Origin: a virus
IMG/VR virus record: IMGVR_UViG_3300035670_007999
Span: 1 to 22,114 of that record
Reading direction: 5' to 3' (one strand)
Length of the DNA: 22,114 nt
Position 1 is the stretch's first letter, and every line of letters starts with the position of its first letter. Shown piece after piece: positions 7,555-14,593 of the stretch. A program made the position numbers and the translations under genes. Below the pieces are notes generated by a model, which had not been told where the DNA came from, did no database searches, and was given only the letters and a program-made list of their open reading frames with translations.

Positions 7555-8016
7555 TTAGTGAGAAACGGGAATGAGGACGTCGACGTCGTACTTGAGGTAT
7601 TTCGCATCGGGCACCAGACCGCCGTCCTGGACCTGAGCCTCGCCGTATGCGTGGTAGCCGACCGGAACCCATTGCCACAGACGGTTGAGGATGCTCTCCA
7701 TCACCTGGTCCGCGGGATATGCGTTGGCGGCAATGACCGGCTTTGACCAAACGCAGACGTTGTAGCGGTGAGCCAAGCGCGGCGTGGATGCGTTTTTGTC
7801 CAGCACGGTCCATCCGTTCCAAACAATGATGATGGCGCAGCCTGTGGTTTTTTTAACCTCCGCATCAATGGCCGCGGCCAGAACCTGCTGCTCGTAGATA
7901 ACCACGCCCACTGCGGTGATATCCAGCGGCGTGGGGATCTCGCCTGCGGCGGGCGCGGTTTGCAGCCGGGTCTTGATCAAGCCCGCATGGATCATGGCCT
8001 TGGACGTGGTGCTCAT
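7555..8016 (-). CDS. tail terminator / gp37-like protein (153 aa)
   Basis: It overlaps the preceding gene by 4 nt (ATGA). The N-terminal helix (AMIHAGLIKTRLQ), a central strand with IIIVWNGW, and the C-terminal KYLKYDVDVLIPV pattern fit small tail terminator proteins such as Mu gp37 (DUF1834). Position after the gpG-like completion gene supports this. Terminators cap the tail tube and join it to the head. Confidence 0.6.
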   Translation of the reverse strand: MSTTSKAMIHAGLIKTRLQTAPAAGEIPTPLDITAVGVVIYEQQVLAAAIDAEVKKTTGCAIIIVWNGWTVLDKNASTPRLAHRYNVCVWSKPVIAANAYPADQVMESILNRLWQWVPVGYHAYGEAQVQDGGLVPDAKYLKYDVDVLIPVSH

Positions 8017-8627
8017 GAGTTGTAGATGGCGGACATCAAGTAATTGTTGGATGCGTCGCGGGCGCTTTGGCGGAATTCCTGATCGGATGGCAGCAGGGTG
8101 CGGTCCTGTTTCTGGGTGACGGTGCGGCGCAGCCAGAATCCGACCTCTCCCTTTTTGTGGCTGCCGCCGTCGGCTTGAAAGATCATCGCCGGGAAGCTGA
8201 TCCAGGAGCGGATCACGGCGAACTGGAAGGTGCCTTCCGGGAAGTCCCGCATGGTTTTGCCATAGGTATCCTTGTGGCCGGGCAACGTGAGGTAGGTCCG
8301 GCCGGAGCCTGGCACAAGCACCACCTGGCCGAACGCGCGGCCGAGACCGGTGCGTCGCGGGATCACCAGCACCGCCTGCGTGTCGTCGGACCGCGCGGAG
8401 AGCGCGGCCGCGTTGCGGGCGCGGAAGCCGGTGGGCGTGGCACCCAAGCTGCTGGCGGAGCGGTGGCTGGCGGACTTTTTAAGAAATCTTTTCGTGTCCG
8501 CCATGACGTCCTTGGCGATGGCCGCATGCAGCGGGCCGCGGTCTTGCAGCACCTTTGCAACGCGGCGCGCGCGCTCCTCGGTCTGCTTCGCGCCGGTGAC
8601 GTCGATAGATATGGTCAGGGCGCTCAT
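8013..8627 (-). CDS. phage virion morphogenesis / tail completion protein (Mu gpG, P2 gpS-like)
   Basis: Residues about 15-55 (RVAKVLQDRGPLHAAIAKDVMADTKRFL) match the start of the virion morphogenesis family (Phage_tail_S), with the typical D-R-x-P-L and a helix ending in RF. The rest is longer and more beta-rich than Mu gpG. It overlaps the upstream and downstream genes by 4 nt each. It probably acts in head-to-tail joining. In Mu this gene precedes the protease; here it follows the capsid genes. Confidence 0.7.
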   Translation of the reverse strand: MSALTISIDVTGAKQTEERARRVAKVLQDRGPLHAAIAKDVMADTKRFLKKSASHRSASSLGATPTGFRARNAAALSARSDDTQAVLVIPRRTGLGRAFGQVVLVPGSGRTYLTLPGHKDTYGKTMRDFPEGTFQFAVIRSWISFPAMIFQADGGSHKKGEVGFWLRRTVTQKQDRTLLPSDQEFRQSARDASNNYLMSAIYNS

Positions 8628-9583
8628 TGCACGGTCCTTTCCGGTTTGGGCATGGCGGCAATAGCGGCTTGTTTTTCCGTCTCGTCGCGTGCGGCACGCT
8701 CGGCCTGAACTCTGGCCACCCAGGTATCCACTTTATCAGGCACGGGAGTGGCGCCGGTGGATTTGGCAAATGATTTGATGATCTCCGGATCCACGCCGGC
8801 CAAGGAGATTTGCGGCGCGGGCATTGGCTGGCGGCCGGCCATGGTGACCGGGCCGGATTCCAGCCACTGGTCTGGAGTCTCTCCATCCGGGCCGGTGATG
8901 CCCAGCGCCTGGCAGTCGGCGGCGGAAATCTCATCCCAACCCATCCCCGAGTTAAACGCGAATGGCGGATGATCCACACCCAGCGCGTCCTGAAAATTGT
9001 CATAGGATCCCAACTCGCCCCAAATCGGATCTCCTTTCAGAGCTATCATCCGGCCTCCTGTTTCATCCAACGGCTTGCCCCCGGCGATGGTCCAGCGGCT
9101 CGGCCAATCGCGCGGCACGGCCACGTCCAGCTCGCGCACCAGTTCGTATGCCGGGAATGCCCGCAGGCGGTCGGGAGTCATGCCGCGCAATTGCAGGCCT
9201 GCTCCCTGCATGAGTTCAAGCTGTGTGCGGATGATGAGATCCATGCGGCGGAAGCTCCGCAGGTCCTGAAGCGAGCCCTTCATCGCGGGCTCAACCTCTT
9301 CCCCTGGGAAGCCGCCTTTTTCGGCATCGTATCCCAGGGCATCCAGCGTTTCGTAAAGCGCGGTGCGTGCCTGCCCTTCGCCGATGTCGCCGGCGGCGAG
9401 TTTGTCGATCACTTCCTTGATCTTGGAAACGTAAATCGCGTTGGTTCCACGCGCCGTAAACACCGCCCGCGCCAAGACATCCGCACCCATCGCCCGCAAC
9501 TCCGCCGTGCCCATCGTGGTGGGCATCTCGCCGCGCGTGCTGGCGGCGAGGAAGCTGTCGGTGATGGATTGCAGCAGGGTCAT
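8624..9583 (-). CDS. putative minor head protein (319 aa), MuF-type C-terminal region
   Basis: The N-terminal 150 residues are helical. Residues about 165-250 carry GRMIALKGDPIWGELG, then HPPFAFNSGMGW and a run ending in LGI, a pattern I associate with C-terminal regions of MuF/SPP1 gp7-like minor head proteins. It is followed directly by the gpG-like gene, as F is followed by G in Mu, which supports this call. The clear N-terminal head-morphogenesis core is not obvious, so the family call is tentative. The leader is ACACTAACAAATG. Confidence 0.55.
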   Translation of the reverse strand: MTLLQSITDSFLAASTRGEMPTTMGTAELRAMGADVLARAVFTARGTNAIYVSKIKEVIDKLAAGDIGEGQARTALYETLDALGYDAEKGGFPGEEVEPAMKGSLQDLRSFRRMDLIIRTQLELMQGAGLQLRGMTPDRLRAFPAYELVRELDVAVPRDWPSRWTIAGGKPLDETGGRMIALKGDPIWGELGSYDNFQDALGVDHPPFAFNSGMGWDEISAADCQALGITGPDGETPDQWLESGPVTMAGRQPMPAPQISLAGVDPEIIKSFAKSTGATPVPDKVDTWVARVQAERAARDETEKQAAIAAMPKPERTVQ

Positions 9584-9594
9584 TTGTTAGTGTT

Positions 9595-9807
9595 TCAGTT
9601 TTTGGCGGCGGCCGCCAGCGGGATGGTGCTTATTGGCACTAGTTCGAAATCCATGCGGATGAGTTTCCCCAGCAACTCCGTCCACTCGCTGGCAAACGGG
9701 TCGCGGATGATGTCCGGCTCTCCGGGCGTGGGCAGGCGCGGCTCCTCCTTCACGGTTAGAACCACCTCGGCGGTGCGGCCGTCCTTGAATGTGATTTTGC
9801 AGGTCAT
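9595..9807 (-). CDS. small hypothetical protein (70 aa)
   Basis: The ATG at 9807 starts 9 nt after the upstream stop with a CATCACCCC leader. It has an N-terminal beta hairpin (CKITFKDGRTAEVVLTVKEE) and no cysteine pair or membrane segment. It sits between the head-completion and the minor head gene. No family is recognised. Spacing and the like-stranded operon suggest it is real. Confidence 0.65.
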   Translation of the reverse strand: MTCKITFKDGRTAEVVLTVKEEPRLPTPGEPDIIRDPFASEWTELLGKLIRMDFELVPISTIPLAAAAKN

Positions 9808-9816
9808 GGGGTGATG

Positions 9817-10275
9817 TTAAATTCCGTCCATGCGCTCGCGGCCGGTGCGGCTGCCGGGGCAACTGACGATTTCCACGCCGGATGGTTTTTCGGCGGGGAC
9901 GGCGGTGGCCACGGCGTCATCGGCGGGCTCGGGGCGGATGGTGCCTTTGGCGACCAGGCGGAAAAACGCCTCGGCCTCTTCGGTTTCCTTTTTCCGGTCG
10001 TCATCTTGGACGTAATCCGGGATGCCGGTGAGCACGCGGCCGCGGGCTAGCACCAGGGCGCGGGCCTTGAACGAGGGCGGGATTTTGGTGGTGTCGGCGC
10101 TGAGCGTGTTGGGTGCCCAGGTGGCGACCATGCCGCGAATCTCCGCGATCAGGTTAGCGAGAATGCCGGGAATCCGGTTAGGCCTGCCAACAGAAGTACT
10201 GACGGCGGCAAGCGCCTGCTCGTTGGAAGTCATGACGTCTTCCAGATCGGCGGAGGTGAGTGTGGTCCAGAGCAT
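9817..10275 (-). CDS. head completion / connector protein, Mu gp36-like (152 aa)
   Basis: The N-terminus LTSADLEDVMTSNEQALAA and the segment with WAPNTLSADTTKIPPSF followed by a helix of the ALVLARGRVLTG type fit the head-tail connector proteins of the DUF1320 (Mu gp36) group. The C-terminal tail is Ala/Pro-rich. It follows the major capsid gene as in Mu-like phages. The start at 10273-10275 is preceded by heptads of the ATTGAGG type. Confidence 0.65.
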   Translation of the reverse strand: MLWTTLTSADLEDVMTSNEQALAAVSTSVGRPNRIPGILANLIAEIRGMVATWAPNTLSADTTKIPPSFKARALVLARGRVLTGIPDYVQDDDRKKETEEAEAFFRLVAKGTIRPEPADDAVATAVPAEKPSGVEIVSCPGSRTGRERMDGI

Positions 10276-10279
10276 GGGA

Positions 10280-10338
10280 GATTGAGGATTGCAGATTGAG
10301 GATTGGAAAAGTCAACGGTCAGCGGTCAGCGGTCATCA
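10280..10338. repeat. two heptad arrays (GATTGAG-type and GTCAGCG-type)
   Basis: GATTGAG, GATTGCA, GATTGAG, GATTGGA run from 10280 to 10307, immediately upstream of the connector gene start on the minus strand. GTCAACG, GTCAGCG, GTCAGCG, GTCATCA run from 10311 to 10338. An A/G-rich core follows but no right arm, which is replaced by two hairpins. Confidence 0.8.
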
Positions 10339-10342
10339 GAAA

Positions 10343-10367
10343 GAAAAGAACCGGCAGAAGCCCGGTG
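10343..10367 (-). terminator. possible terminator hairpin after capsid gene
   Basis: On the minus strand ACCGG, 7-nt loop, CCGGT is followed by TCTTTTCTTTCT. It is downstream of the major capsid gene and beyond the larger hairpin at 10370-10406. The T-run is interrupted by C, so partial read-through is likely, which the downstream head genes would need. Confidence 0.45.
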
Positions 10368-10369
10368 AT

Positions 10370-10406
10370 GCGGCGGAGGGGTGAAAGACGAAACGCCCCC
10401 CGCCGC
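10370..10406 (-). other. strong GC hairpin downstream of capsid gene
   Basis: GCGGCGGAGGGG (10370-10381) pairs with CCCCCCGCCGC (10396-10406) around an A-rich loop. It lies 22 nt past the capsid stop. Without a T-run it looks more like an RNA stabiliser for the capsid message than a terminator; the weaker hairpin after it carries the T/C tract. Confidence 0.55.
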
Positions 10407-10427
10407 ACGGACCGGAGTCCTGAGCGG

Positions 10428-11435
10428 TTAGCTCGCGCTGTGCGTGATGGTCACGCGGCGGACGCCCGTGGTGATCGGCGCGAAGATCAGCGACTCATGC
10501 CAGACGGTGATGTCGGTGTACACCGCCGCTTCCTGAACGGCCACGGCCCATTCGCCGCCGCCGGTGACGGGGCTGTAGGCGCGTTTGATGTTGCTCGGGT
10601 CATCCATGATCGGGCTTTCCAGCGCCGAGTAGGAGTAAGCGAGCAGCGCCAGGCGGTCGGCCTTGGCCGCGCCCTTGACGGTTTGCTTCATGCCGTCCTC
10701 GATGATGACCTTTTGCACGCCAAGGTAGCGGGCAAGTTCATCCAGCGAGTAACCGGCATGATTGCTCATGCTGTGGTTCACGCGGGCCGCATTCTCATAG
10801 CTGTCCTGGCGGGACTGCCACGCGCTGTTGCCAATCACGACGTGGGTGGGAATCAAGCCCGACGCAGTGCGTCCGGTCTGCACCATCGCGCGGAGCAAGC
10901 CGTCCGGGTTGGTGGTGCTGCTGAACGTCACGGCCAGATCGGTGGATGCCGCATGAACCACGGCGATGCCGCGAACGATGTCGGCCCGAATGAGACGCGC
11001 CTTGAGGGCGGCTGCATAGCGGTTTTCCCAGCCTGAGACAATCGCGCCGTTGACCTTGGGCAGCGTCTTGTGATCGACGCGCATGGTCAGGCCCTTTTGC
11101 TGCGTGGCGGCGGTGGCGGTGGTGCCACGGTATTCCACGCGCTTGAAGGCCGCGCCCACTCCGCGGATGTCGGAATCGTCGGCTTCCGTCAGGAACGCCT
11201 CGTCATCCGCCTTGGCGAACTGGAAAAAGTCATTGGTTTGCAAACCAGGGAAAAGCGCGTTGAGGCGCTCCTCCTCATTGGTCGATGGCATGCCGGCCAG
11301 GTAGCCCTGCACGTCCTGTGCCAGCGATCCGGCATAGTTTTGCGTGGCGTTGGCGACAGTAATTTGACCGAGCACGGGAGTGTCGGATTGGAACGATGCG
11401 CCGGTGAGGGCGAGGAATGCATTCAGATGTTTCAT
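10428..11435 (-). CDS. major capsid protein (335 aa)
   Basis: The length and layout fit an HK97-fold major capsid protein of Mu-like and related phages. The sequence has a helical N-arm (about 1-75), an extended E-loop-like stretch (EYRGTTATAATQQKGLTMRVDH, about 100-122), a spine helix (GWENRYAAALKARLIRADIVRGI) and a beta-rich C-terminal part (VAVQEAAVYTDITVWHESLIF). Its location between decoration protein and connector is decisive. There is no Mu-T-specific motif I can name. Heptad repeats GATTGAT lie immediately upstream of the ATG at 11435. Confidence 0.85.
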   Translation of the reverse strand: MKHLNAFLALTGASFQSDTPVLGQITVANATQNYAGSLAQDVQGYLAGMPSTNEEERLNALFPGLQTNDFFQFAKADDEAFLTEADDSDIRGVGAAFKRVEYRGTTATAATQQKGLTMRVDHKTLPKVNGAIVSGWENRYAAALKARLIRADIVRGIAVVHAASTDLAVTFSSTTNPDGLLRAMVQTGRTASGLIPTHVVIGNSAWQSRQDSYENAARVNHSMSNHAGYSLDELARYLGVQKVIIEDGMKQTVKGAAKADRLALLAYSYSALESPIMDDPSNIKRAYSPVTGGGEWAVAVQEAAVYTDITVWHESLIFAPITTGVRRVTITHSAS

Positions 11436-11442
11436 GATTTCA

Positions 11443-11475
11443 GATTGATGATTGATGATTGATGATTGATGATTG
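11443..11475. repeat. GATTGAT tandem repeat, 4.7 units
   Basis: Four perfect GATTGAT units and a partial fifth lie 8 nt upstream of the capsid start on the minus strand, where they read as ATCAATC. Units of similar type precede the decoration gene start and the connector start. They may affect translation or be carried by the neighbouring element. Confidence 0.9.
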
Positions 11476-11482
11476 TGGGTAA

Positions 11483-11633
11483 GTCATTAGTCACCGGTCA
11501 TTGGTCATTGGTAAGTCAACGGTCAACGGGCACCGGTCATCAGGAAGAAAAGACCCGCTGCGAGCTTCTTTCCCGATGACCAATGACTGATGACTGATGA
11601 CTGCTTCATGACTGCTGACCGATGACCGACGAC
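11483..11633. repeat. heptad-hairpin element, largest copy
   Basis: The left arm has eight heptads (GTCATTA, GTCACCG, GTCATTG, GTCATTG; after GTAA, GTCAACG, GTCAACG, GGCACCG, GTCATCA). A core stem pairs GGTCATC with GATGACC and GGAAGAA with TTCTTTCC. The right arm holds GATGACC, AATGACT, GATGACT, GATGACT and more diverged units to 11633. The whole could fold as a long hairpin and fills the space between two capsid genes. Confidence 0.9.
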
Positions 11634-11641
11634 TTGTTAGC

Positions 11642-12481
11642 TTATCCTTGCGCGGTCCAGGTGCCGGTGTAGTTGGTGCAATCCCATGTGCCGGCGGTGA
11701 GGCAGACGAGTTCCACGTTTTCACCGACCGCATCGGCCGTGAGGTATTTGCCGGCGGCACCTTGCACGCCGGTGCTGGGCAGGGCGATGGTTTCGGTGCC
11801 GTTCGGATCGAGGCGGAGTTCCTGCGCGGCCTCGACCACGGCAGTCACGCGCATGCCAACCACGGCGGCGGGCAATGCAAAGGTGACTGCTCCAGACGCG
11901 CCGGCGTTGGAAACAATGATGCCGGCGGTGGCCTGTAGGGCGCTGACCGTGGCGTCCGCGGCGGAAACCGTGACTGCCGGAGTGCTGACCGGCATCGGAA
12001 TGCAGGTGAGGACTTCGATTTCCTGCCCGTCGGCAGTGGTGGCGGTTAGCGCGGTGCCCACCATGTAGGAGCCGGAGGCCGCTGTGGCGCTCACTTTGCC
12101 GTCGGCGTCGGTATAGACCGGAGCGTCCACGGCGATGACGCCGGAGGCGATCATGAGCTGCGTGTCGGGCCCGCCCAAACACTTAACTCCGATCTCGGTA
12201 GTGACCAGAGCCGCGTCCGCTACAGTGCCGATAGGTCGGGCGGTGGCGGTGCCAACCAGGATCTGGCGGGCTGCCGTGCCCTTCCTGGCCAGCAAATACG
12301 GCGTGGCGAACGCCGCCTCGGTCACGCGGCTGACAAGCCCGCCGGCATGGCTGCCTGCGGTATTGAGTGCGTCTGTTAGCCCCAGCGGCTCGAAGAGCAA
12401 TTGGAACGAGCGGGTGATGCCTGCGAGCAGGCCTGCAATGAGCGCGATGAGGAGCGCGAATCCGTGTTTTACTTGTTTCAT
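11642..12481 (-). CDS. capsid decoration-like protein (DUF2190-type) with second beta domain (279 aa)
   Basis: Residues about 50-170 follow the DUF2190-like layout (ATPYLLARKG, VGTATARPIGTV, DAPVYTDADGKVS, SYMVGTALTATTADG). Residues about 175-278 form a second domain of a type common on capsids and tail fibres (GAVTFALPAAVVGMRVTAV, ending NYTGTW). The N-terminus is odd: about 22 hydrophobic residues (FALLIALIAGLLAGI) after MKQVKHG, like a signal or membrane anchor. The gene directly precedes the capsid gene, as decoration genes often do. Confidence 0.7.
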   Translation of the reverse strand: MKQVKHGFALLIALIAGLLAGITRSFQLLFEPLGLTDALNTAGSHAGGLVSRVTEAAFATPYLLARKGTAARQILVGTATARPIGTVADAALVTTEIGVKCLGGPDTQLMIASGVIAVDAPVYTDADGKVSATAASGSYMVGTALTATTADGQEIEVLTCIPMPVSTPAVTVSAADATVSALQATAGIIVSNAGASGAVTFALPAAVVGMRVTAVVEAAQELRLDPNGTETIALPSTGVQGAAGKYLTADAVGENVELVCLTAGTWDCTNYTGTWTAQG

Positions 12482-12494
12482 GATATCAGATTGT

Positions 12495-12515
12495 GGATGG
12501 TGGATGGTGAATGGT
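12495..12515. repeat. GGATGGT heptads, 3 units
   Basis: GGATGGT, GGATGGT, GAATGGT lie in the leader of the decoration gene, next to the element at 12519. They are comparable to the GATTGAT array at 11443 upstream of the capsid gene. Both genes share the leader CAATCTGAWATCATG. Confidence 0.75.
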
Positions 12516-12518
12516 TAA

Positions 12519-12610
12519 GTCATTGGTCATTGGTCATTGGTCATCGGGAAGAGAAGATGCGTTGCGCTTTTCTATTTCTTACCGATGACTGCTGACCGTT
12601 GACCGTTGAC
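12519..12610. repeat. heptad-hairpin element, complete
   Basis: Three GTCATTG and one GTCATCG units (12519-12546), a core GGGAAGAGAAGATGC...GCGCTTTTCT, and inverted heptads (GATGACT, CTGACCG, TTGACCG) make an element nearly identical to 6634-6726. The stop of the protease/scaffold gene lies just beyond it. Confidence 0.9.
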
Positions 12611-12614
12611 CAGG

Positions 12615-13154
12615 TTACTTTTCAAACAGTGCGGGATTGGCGGCGCGGCACGCGTCGTAGGCGCGGGTCCAGCCATCGCCGGTGGTGATGTCGATGCTTT
12701 TTTCAGCGGCGAAGGCGCGGACGCCCTCGGTGATTTTGGCGGCCGCGTTGGCGGCATCCGTCACGCCGGCCTGGCGGCGCGTTGCCAGATCAATCACCTT
12801 GTTGGAGGTGTTGAGCGTGGGCATGAGCTTGCCGAGCTTGGCGCTTTCCGTGGCGAAGGAGGTATTGAGTGCTTCAGTCCAGGCGGGGCGTTCGGCTTCG
12901 GTGATGCGGCCGGTGTTGATGGCTTCCGTGATGACGGTTTCCACGGCGGCGCCGCGGATGAGTGTCAACTCGGTTTCCAGCTTTCCAACGCGGCTGTTGG
13001 CTGCGGTGGCGGTGGTTTCCGCAATGACCTTGTCGGCCTCGGCGGTGGTTTTTTCACCGATCATCTTGACGATGGCGGCGCTGATTTCATCGGGGCTCGG
13101 ATCCGCGTCCGGGGCGAACCCCAGTGCGGCGAGCGCGTCTGCTGTTAGTTTCAT
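12615..13154 (-). CDS. possible nested scaffold protein (internal start)
   Basis: This frame is the C-terminal 179 residues of the protease gene, starting at ATG 13154. The product would be mostly helical and charged with no protease residues. In Mu the scaffold Z is made from an internal start in I. No Shine-Dalgarno is seen at 13154, but none is seen at other starts here. Confidence 0.4.
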   Translation of the reverse strand: MKLTADALAALGFAPDADPSPDEISAAIVKMIGEKTTAEADKVIAETTATAANSRVGKLETELTLIRGAAVETVITEAINTGRITEAERPAWTEALNTSFATESAKLGKLMPTLNTSNKVIDLATRRQAGVTDAANAAAKITEGVRAFAAEKSIDITTGDGWTRAYDACRAANPALFEK

Positions 13155-13796
13155 GTCGGTGGTGTCTGGGTTCTCGGTGCTGCCGTTCGTGGCTTCTGGA
13201 GAGGTGTTAGTTTCCTCGCCGATCCCGTCGAGGGAATTAAGGGCGAGGGTATTGGTCATGATGTTGGGGGTGTTGGTGAGCGCGTCGCTCCATAACAAAA
13301 CCGGCTTGTAGTATCCCTTGCGGCCGGGAATTTCCGAGAGGCGCCAGAACGGCGACTGGCCGGTGTATTTGGGCGCGTCGCCTCCTAACAATTCCACGCC
13401 ATCGGCATTGAGCGCGGCGGTCACATAGATGCCGTCGTCACCCGGATCGATGGACTTGATGCGGCCCACGGCGCTGGCGCGGTGTCCGGGGTTTTTTGCC
13501 AGCCATGCGGCATCGTCGGCGTGTCCCTCGTAAATCGGGATGCCGCGAAAAAAGGTAGCGAACTTGGTAGCCAGGCTGCCGAAGTTGGCGGCCAGAGTTT
13601 CGGCCACGCCGCGATCGATCACCTGAATGATCGGATTGCCATGCACGTCATCCACCGGAAACTCGCCGTAAGGGCTGAGACGGTAGGTGATATTGGCAGT
13701 GCCCTCGGGCAACGTGAGTTCCTGATAGACACCGGACGCGGCATTGAGGGCCGCGCGAGCGATGTTCATGGCGGAGGTGATGAGTTTATTGGTCAT
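12615..13796 (-). CDS. prohead protease with C-terminal scaffold (Mu I-like, 393 aa)
   Basis: Residues about 20-185 are a Mu I-like (phage I protein) protease. A His at 92 (YEGHADD) and a Ser at 148 (TGQSPFW) are the likely catalytic pair, and YVTAALNADG fits the family. A Thr/Asn-rich linker (about 193-214) leads to a helical scaffold region. An in-frame ATG at 13154 (residue 215, MKLTADALAALG) could give a separate 179-residue scaffold, as gene Z is nested in I of Mu. The proposed first codons ATGACCAATAA look heptad-derived; M10 (MNIARAAL) is an alternative start. Confidence 0.85.
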   Translation of the reverse strand: MTNKLITSAMNIARAALNAASGVYQELTLPEGTANITYRLSPYGEFPVDDVHGNPIIQVIDRGVAETLAANFGSLATKFATFFRGIPIYEGHADDAAWLAKNPGHRASAVGRIKSIDPGDDGIYVTAALNADGVELLGGDAPKYTGQSPFWRLSEIPGRKGYYKPVLLWSDALTNTPNIMTNTLALNSLDGIGEETNTSPEATNGSTENPDTTDMKLTADALAALGFAPDADPSPDEISAAIVKMIGEKTTAEADKVIAETTATAANSRVGKLETELTLIRGAAVETVITEAINTGRITEAERPAWTEALNTSFATESAKLGKLMPTLNTSNKVIDLATRRQAGVTDAANAAAKITEGVRAFAAEKSIDITTGDGWTRAYDACRAANPALFEK

Positions 13797-13804
13797 AAAA
13801 AGAA

Positions 13805-13832
13805 GTCATTGGTCAGCGGTCATTGGTCATTG
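13805..13832. repeat. heptad array, 4 units
   Basis: GTCATTG, GTCAGCG, GTCATTG, GTCATTG lie just upstream of the protease/scaffold start (minus strand). No inverted arm follows; instead a different hairpin begins at 13844. Confidence 0.85.
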
Positions 13833-13843
13833 GTTGAAGAGTC

Positions 13844-13875
13844 GCCGAGAAAAGCGGCGGAAAAGTTTTTTCGGC
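13844..13875. other. inverted repeat upstream of plus-strand cassette
   Basis: GCCGAGAAAA (13844-13853) and TTTTTTCGGC (13866-13875) make a 10-bp stem (one G-T pair) with a GC-rich loop. It sits between the heptad array and the plus-strand promoter. On the plus strand it could end transcription arriving from the left, or belong to the repeat element. Confidence 0.5.
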
Positions 13876-13891
13876 AAACGGGAAATAATTG

Positions 13892-13919
13892 TTGACCTTT
13901 ACGCAGATTTGCGTAAATT
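13892..13919 (+). promoter_or_regulatory. promoter with operator palindrome
   Basis: TTGACC (13892-13897) and TAAATT (13914-13919) are spaced 16 nt as -35 and -10. A perfect inverted repeat TTTACGCA, GATT, TGCGTAAA (13898-13917) fills the spacer and overlaps the -10. This is the classic site for a repressor acting on its own promoter; the next gene encodes a helix-turn-helix protein. The start codon is about 50 nt downstream. Confidence 0.7.
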
Positions 13920-13969
13920 GATCTCGTCAGCGGCAATGATGCCAACGACCAACCAACAAGACCAAAGCC

Positions 13970-14203
13970 ATGCAAATCACCTGTAACCACTCCGCAAGTT
14001 CCTACGGCATTCCCGTTATCCTGGGCGATGACGGGAAGGTCATGGACTACGCACCAGGCATCAAGGCGATCCGCGCCAAACGCGGATGGAGCACACAAGA
14101 ACTGGCCGACAAGTGCGGCGTTTCCCGCCGCACCGTCGAGGGCTGGGAGGCCGGCCGCATGCCGGAGGCCCGCTGCTTGAACATCATGGCCACCCTTGTC
14201 TGA
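13970..14203 (+). CDS. XRE-like helix-turn-helix regulator (77 aa)
   Basis: Residues about 30-62 hold a helix-turn-helix (GIKAIRAKRGWSTQELADKCGV followed by SRRTVEGWEAGR), typical of XRE-type regulators. The N-terminal 29 residues (ITCNHSASSYGIPVILGDDG) form a short beta-like region not usual for the family. It follows a promoter with an operator-like palindrome, so autoregulation is likely. The next gene starts 3 nt after its stop. The cassette lies between the protease and the portal gene, opposite in strand to both. Confidence 0.75.
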   Translation: MQITCNHSASSYGIPVILGDDGKVMDYAPGIKAIRAKRGWSTQELADKCGVSRRTVEGWEAGRMPEARCLNIMATLV

Positions 14204-14206
14204 TCC

Positions 14207-14506
14207 ATGCCGCGCATCCGTTACGACTGGTCCCAGGTTGACTGGACGCGGCCGAGCGCTGAGATCGCGCTCTATCTCGGTTGCTGCGGGCAATCCGTCG
14301 CCGCCGCCCGCCGCCGCTACAACAAGCGCCGCGGCGCTGGCATTAAATGCAATTGGCTGGTGGTCACGCCGGACGGCCAGCGAATCCATGTGCGCAACCT
14401 TAAGGCATGGTGCGGCGGGAACCACACGCTGTACTCGGGTTTGATCGCCGTGGCCAATGGCCGATCCCATGCCTATGGCGCGGGCTGGCTGATAAGCCGC
14501 GCATAG
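14207..14506 (+). CDS. small DNA-binding protein, HTH plus NUMOD-like module (99 aa)
   Basis: The N-terminal part (WSQVDWTRPSAEIALYLG then QSVAAARRRY) is a helix-turn-helix of the kind found in small phage proteins. Residues about 50-99 (VVTPDGQRIHVRNLKAWCGG.., SGLIAVANGRSHAYGAGW) follow the pattern of the DNA-binding mini-domains that accompany homing endonucleases, with the typical closing GW. There is no HNH or GIY-YIG nuclease. Starting with ATG at 14207, it is coupled to the regulator upstream, and a terminator follows. The role is unknown. Confidence 0.65.
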   Translation: MPRIRYDWSQVDWTRPSAEIALYLGCCGQSVAAARRRYNKRRGAGIKCNWLVVTPDGQRIHVRNLKAWCGGNHTLYSGLIAVANGRSHAYGAGWLISRA

Positions 14507-14531
14507 ACCAGCTGACATAACAAACACCAAT

Positions 14532-14567
14532 CCCGCCCGCCGCCCCGTCGGTGGCGCGGGGTTTTTT
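14532..14567 (+). terminator. rho-independent terminator of plus-strand cassette
   Basis: CCCGC pairs with GCGGG and an inner GCCGCC pairs with GGTGGC (two-base bulge), followed by GTTTTTT. It closes the transcript of the two DNA-binding genes and keeps it from running into the portal gene on the opposite strand. Confidence 0.85.
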
Positions 14568-14593
14568 GTCGGGTGGTGAGTGGTCATGAACAA

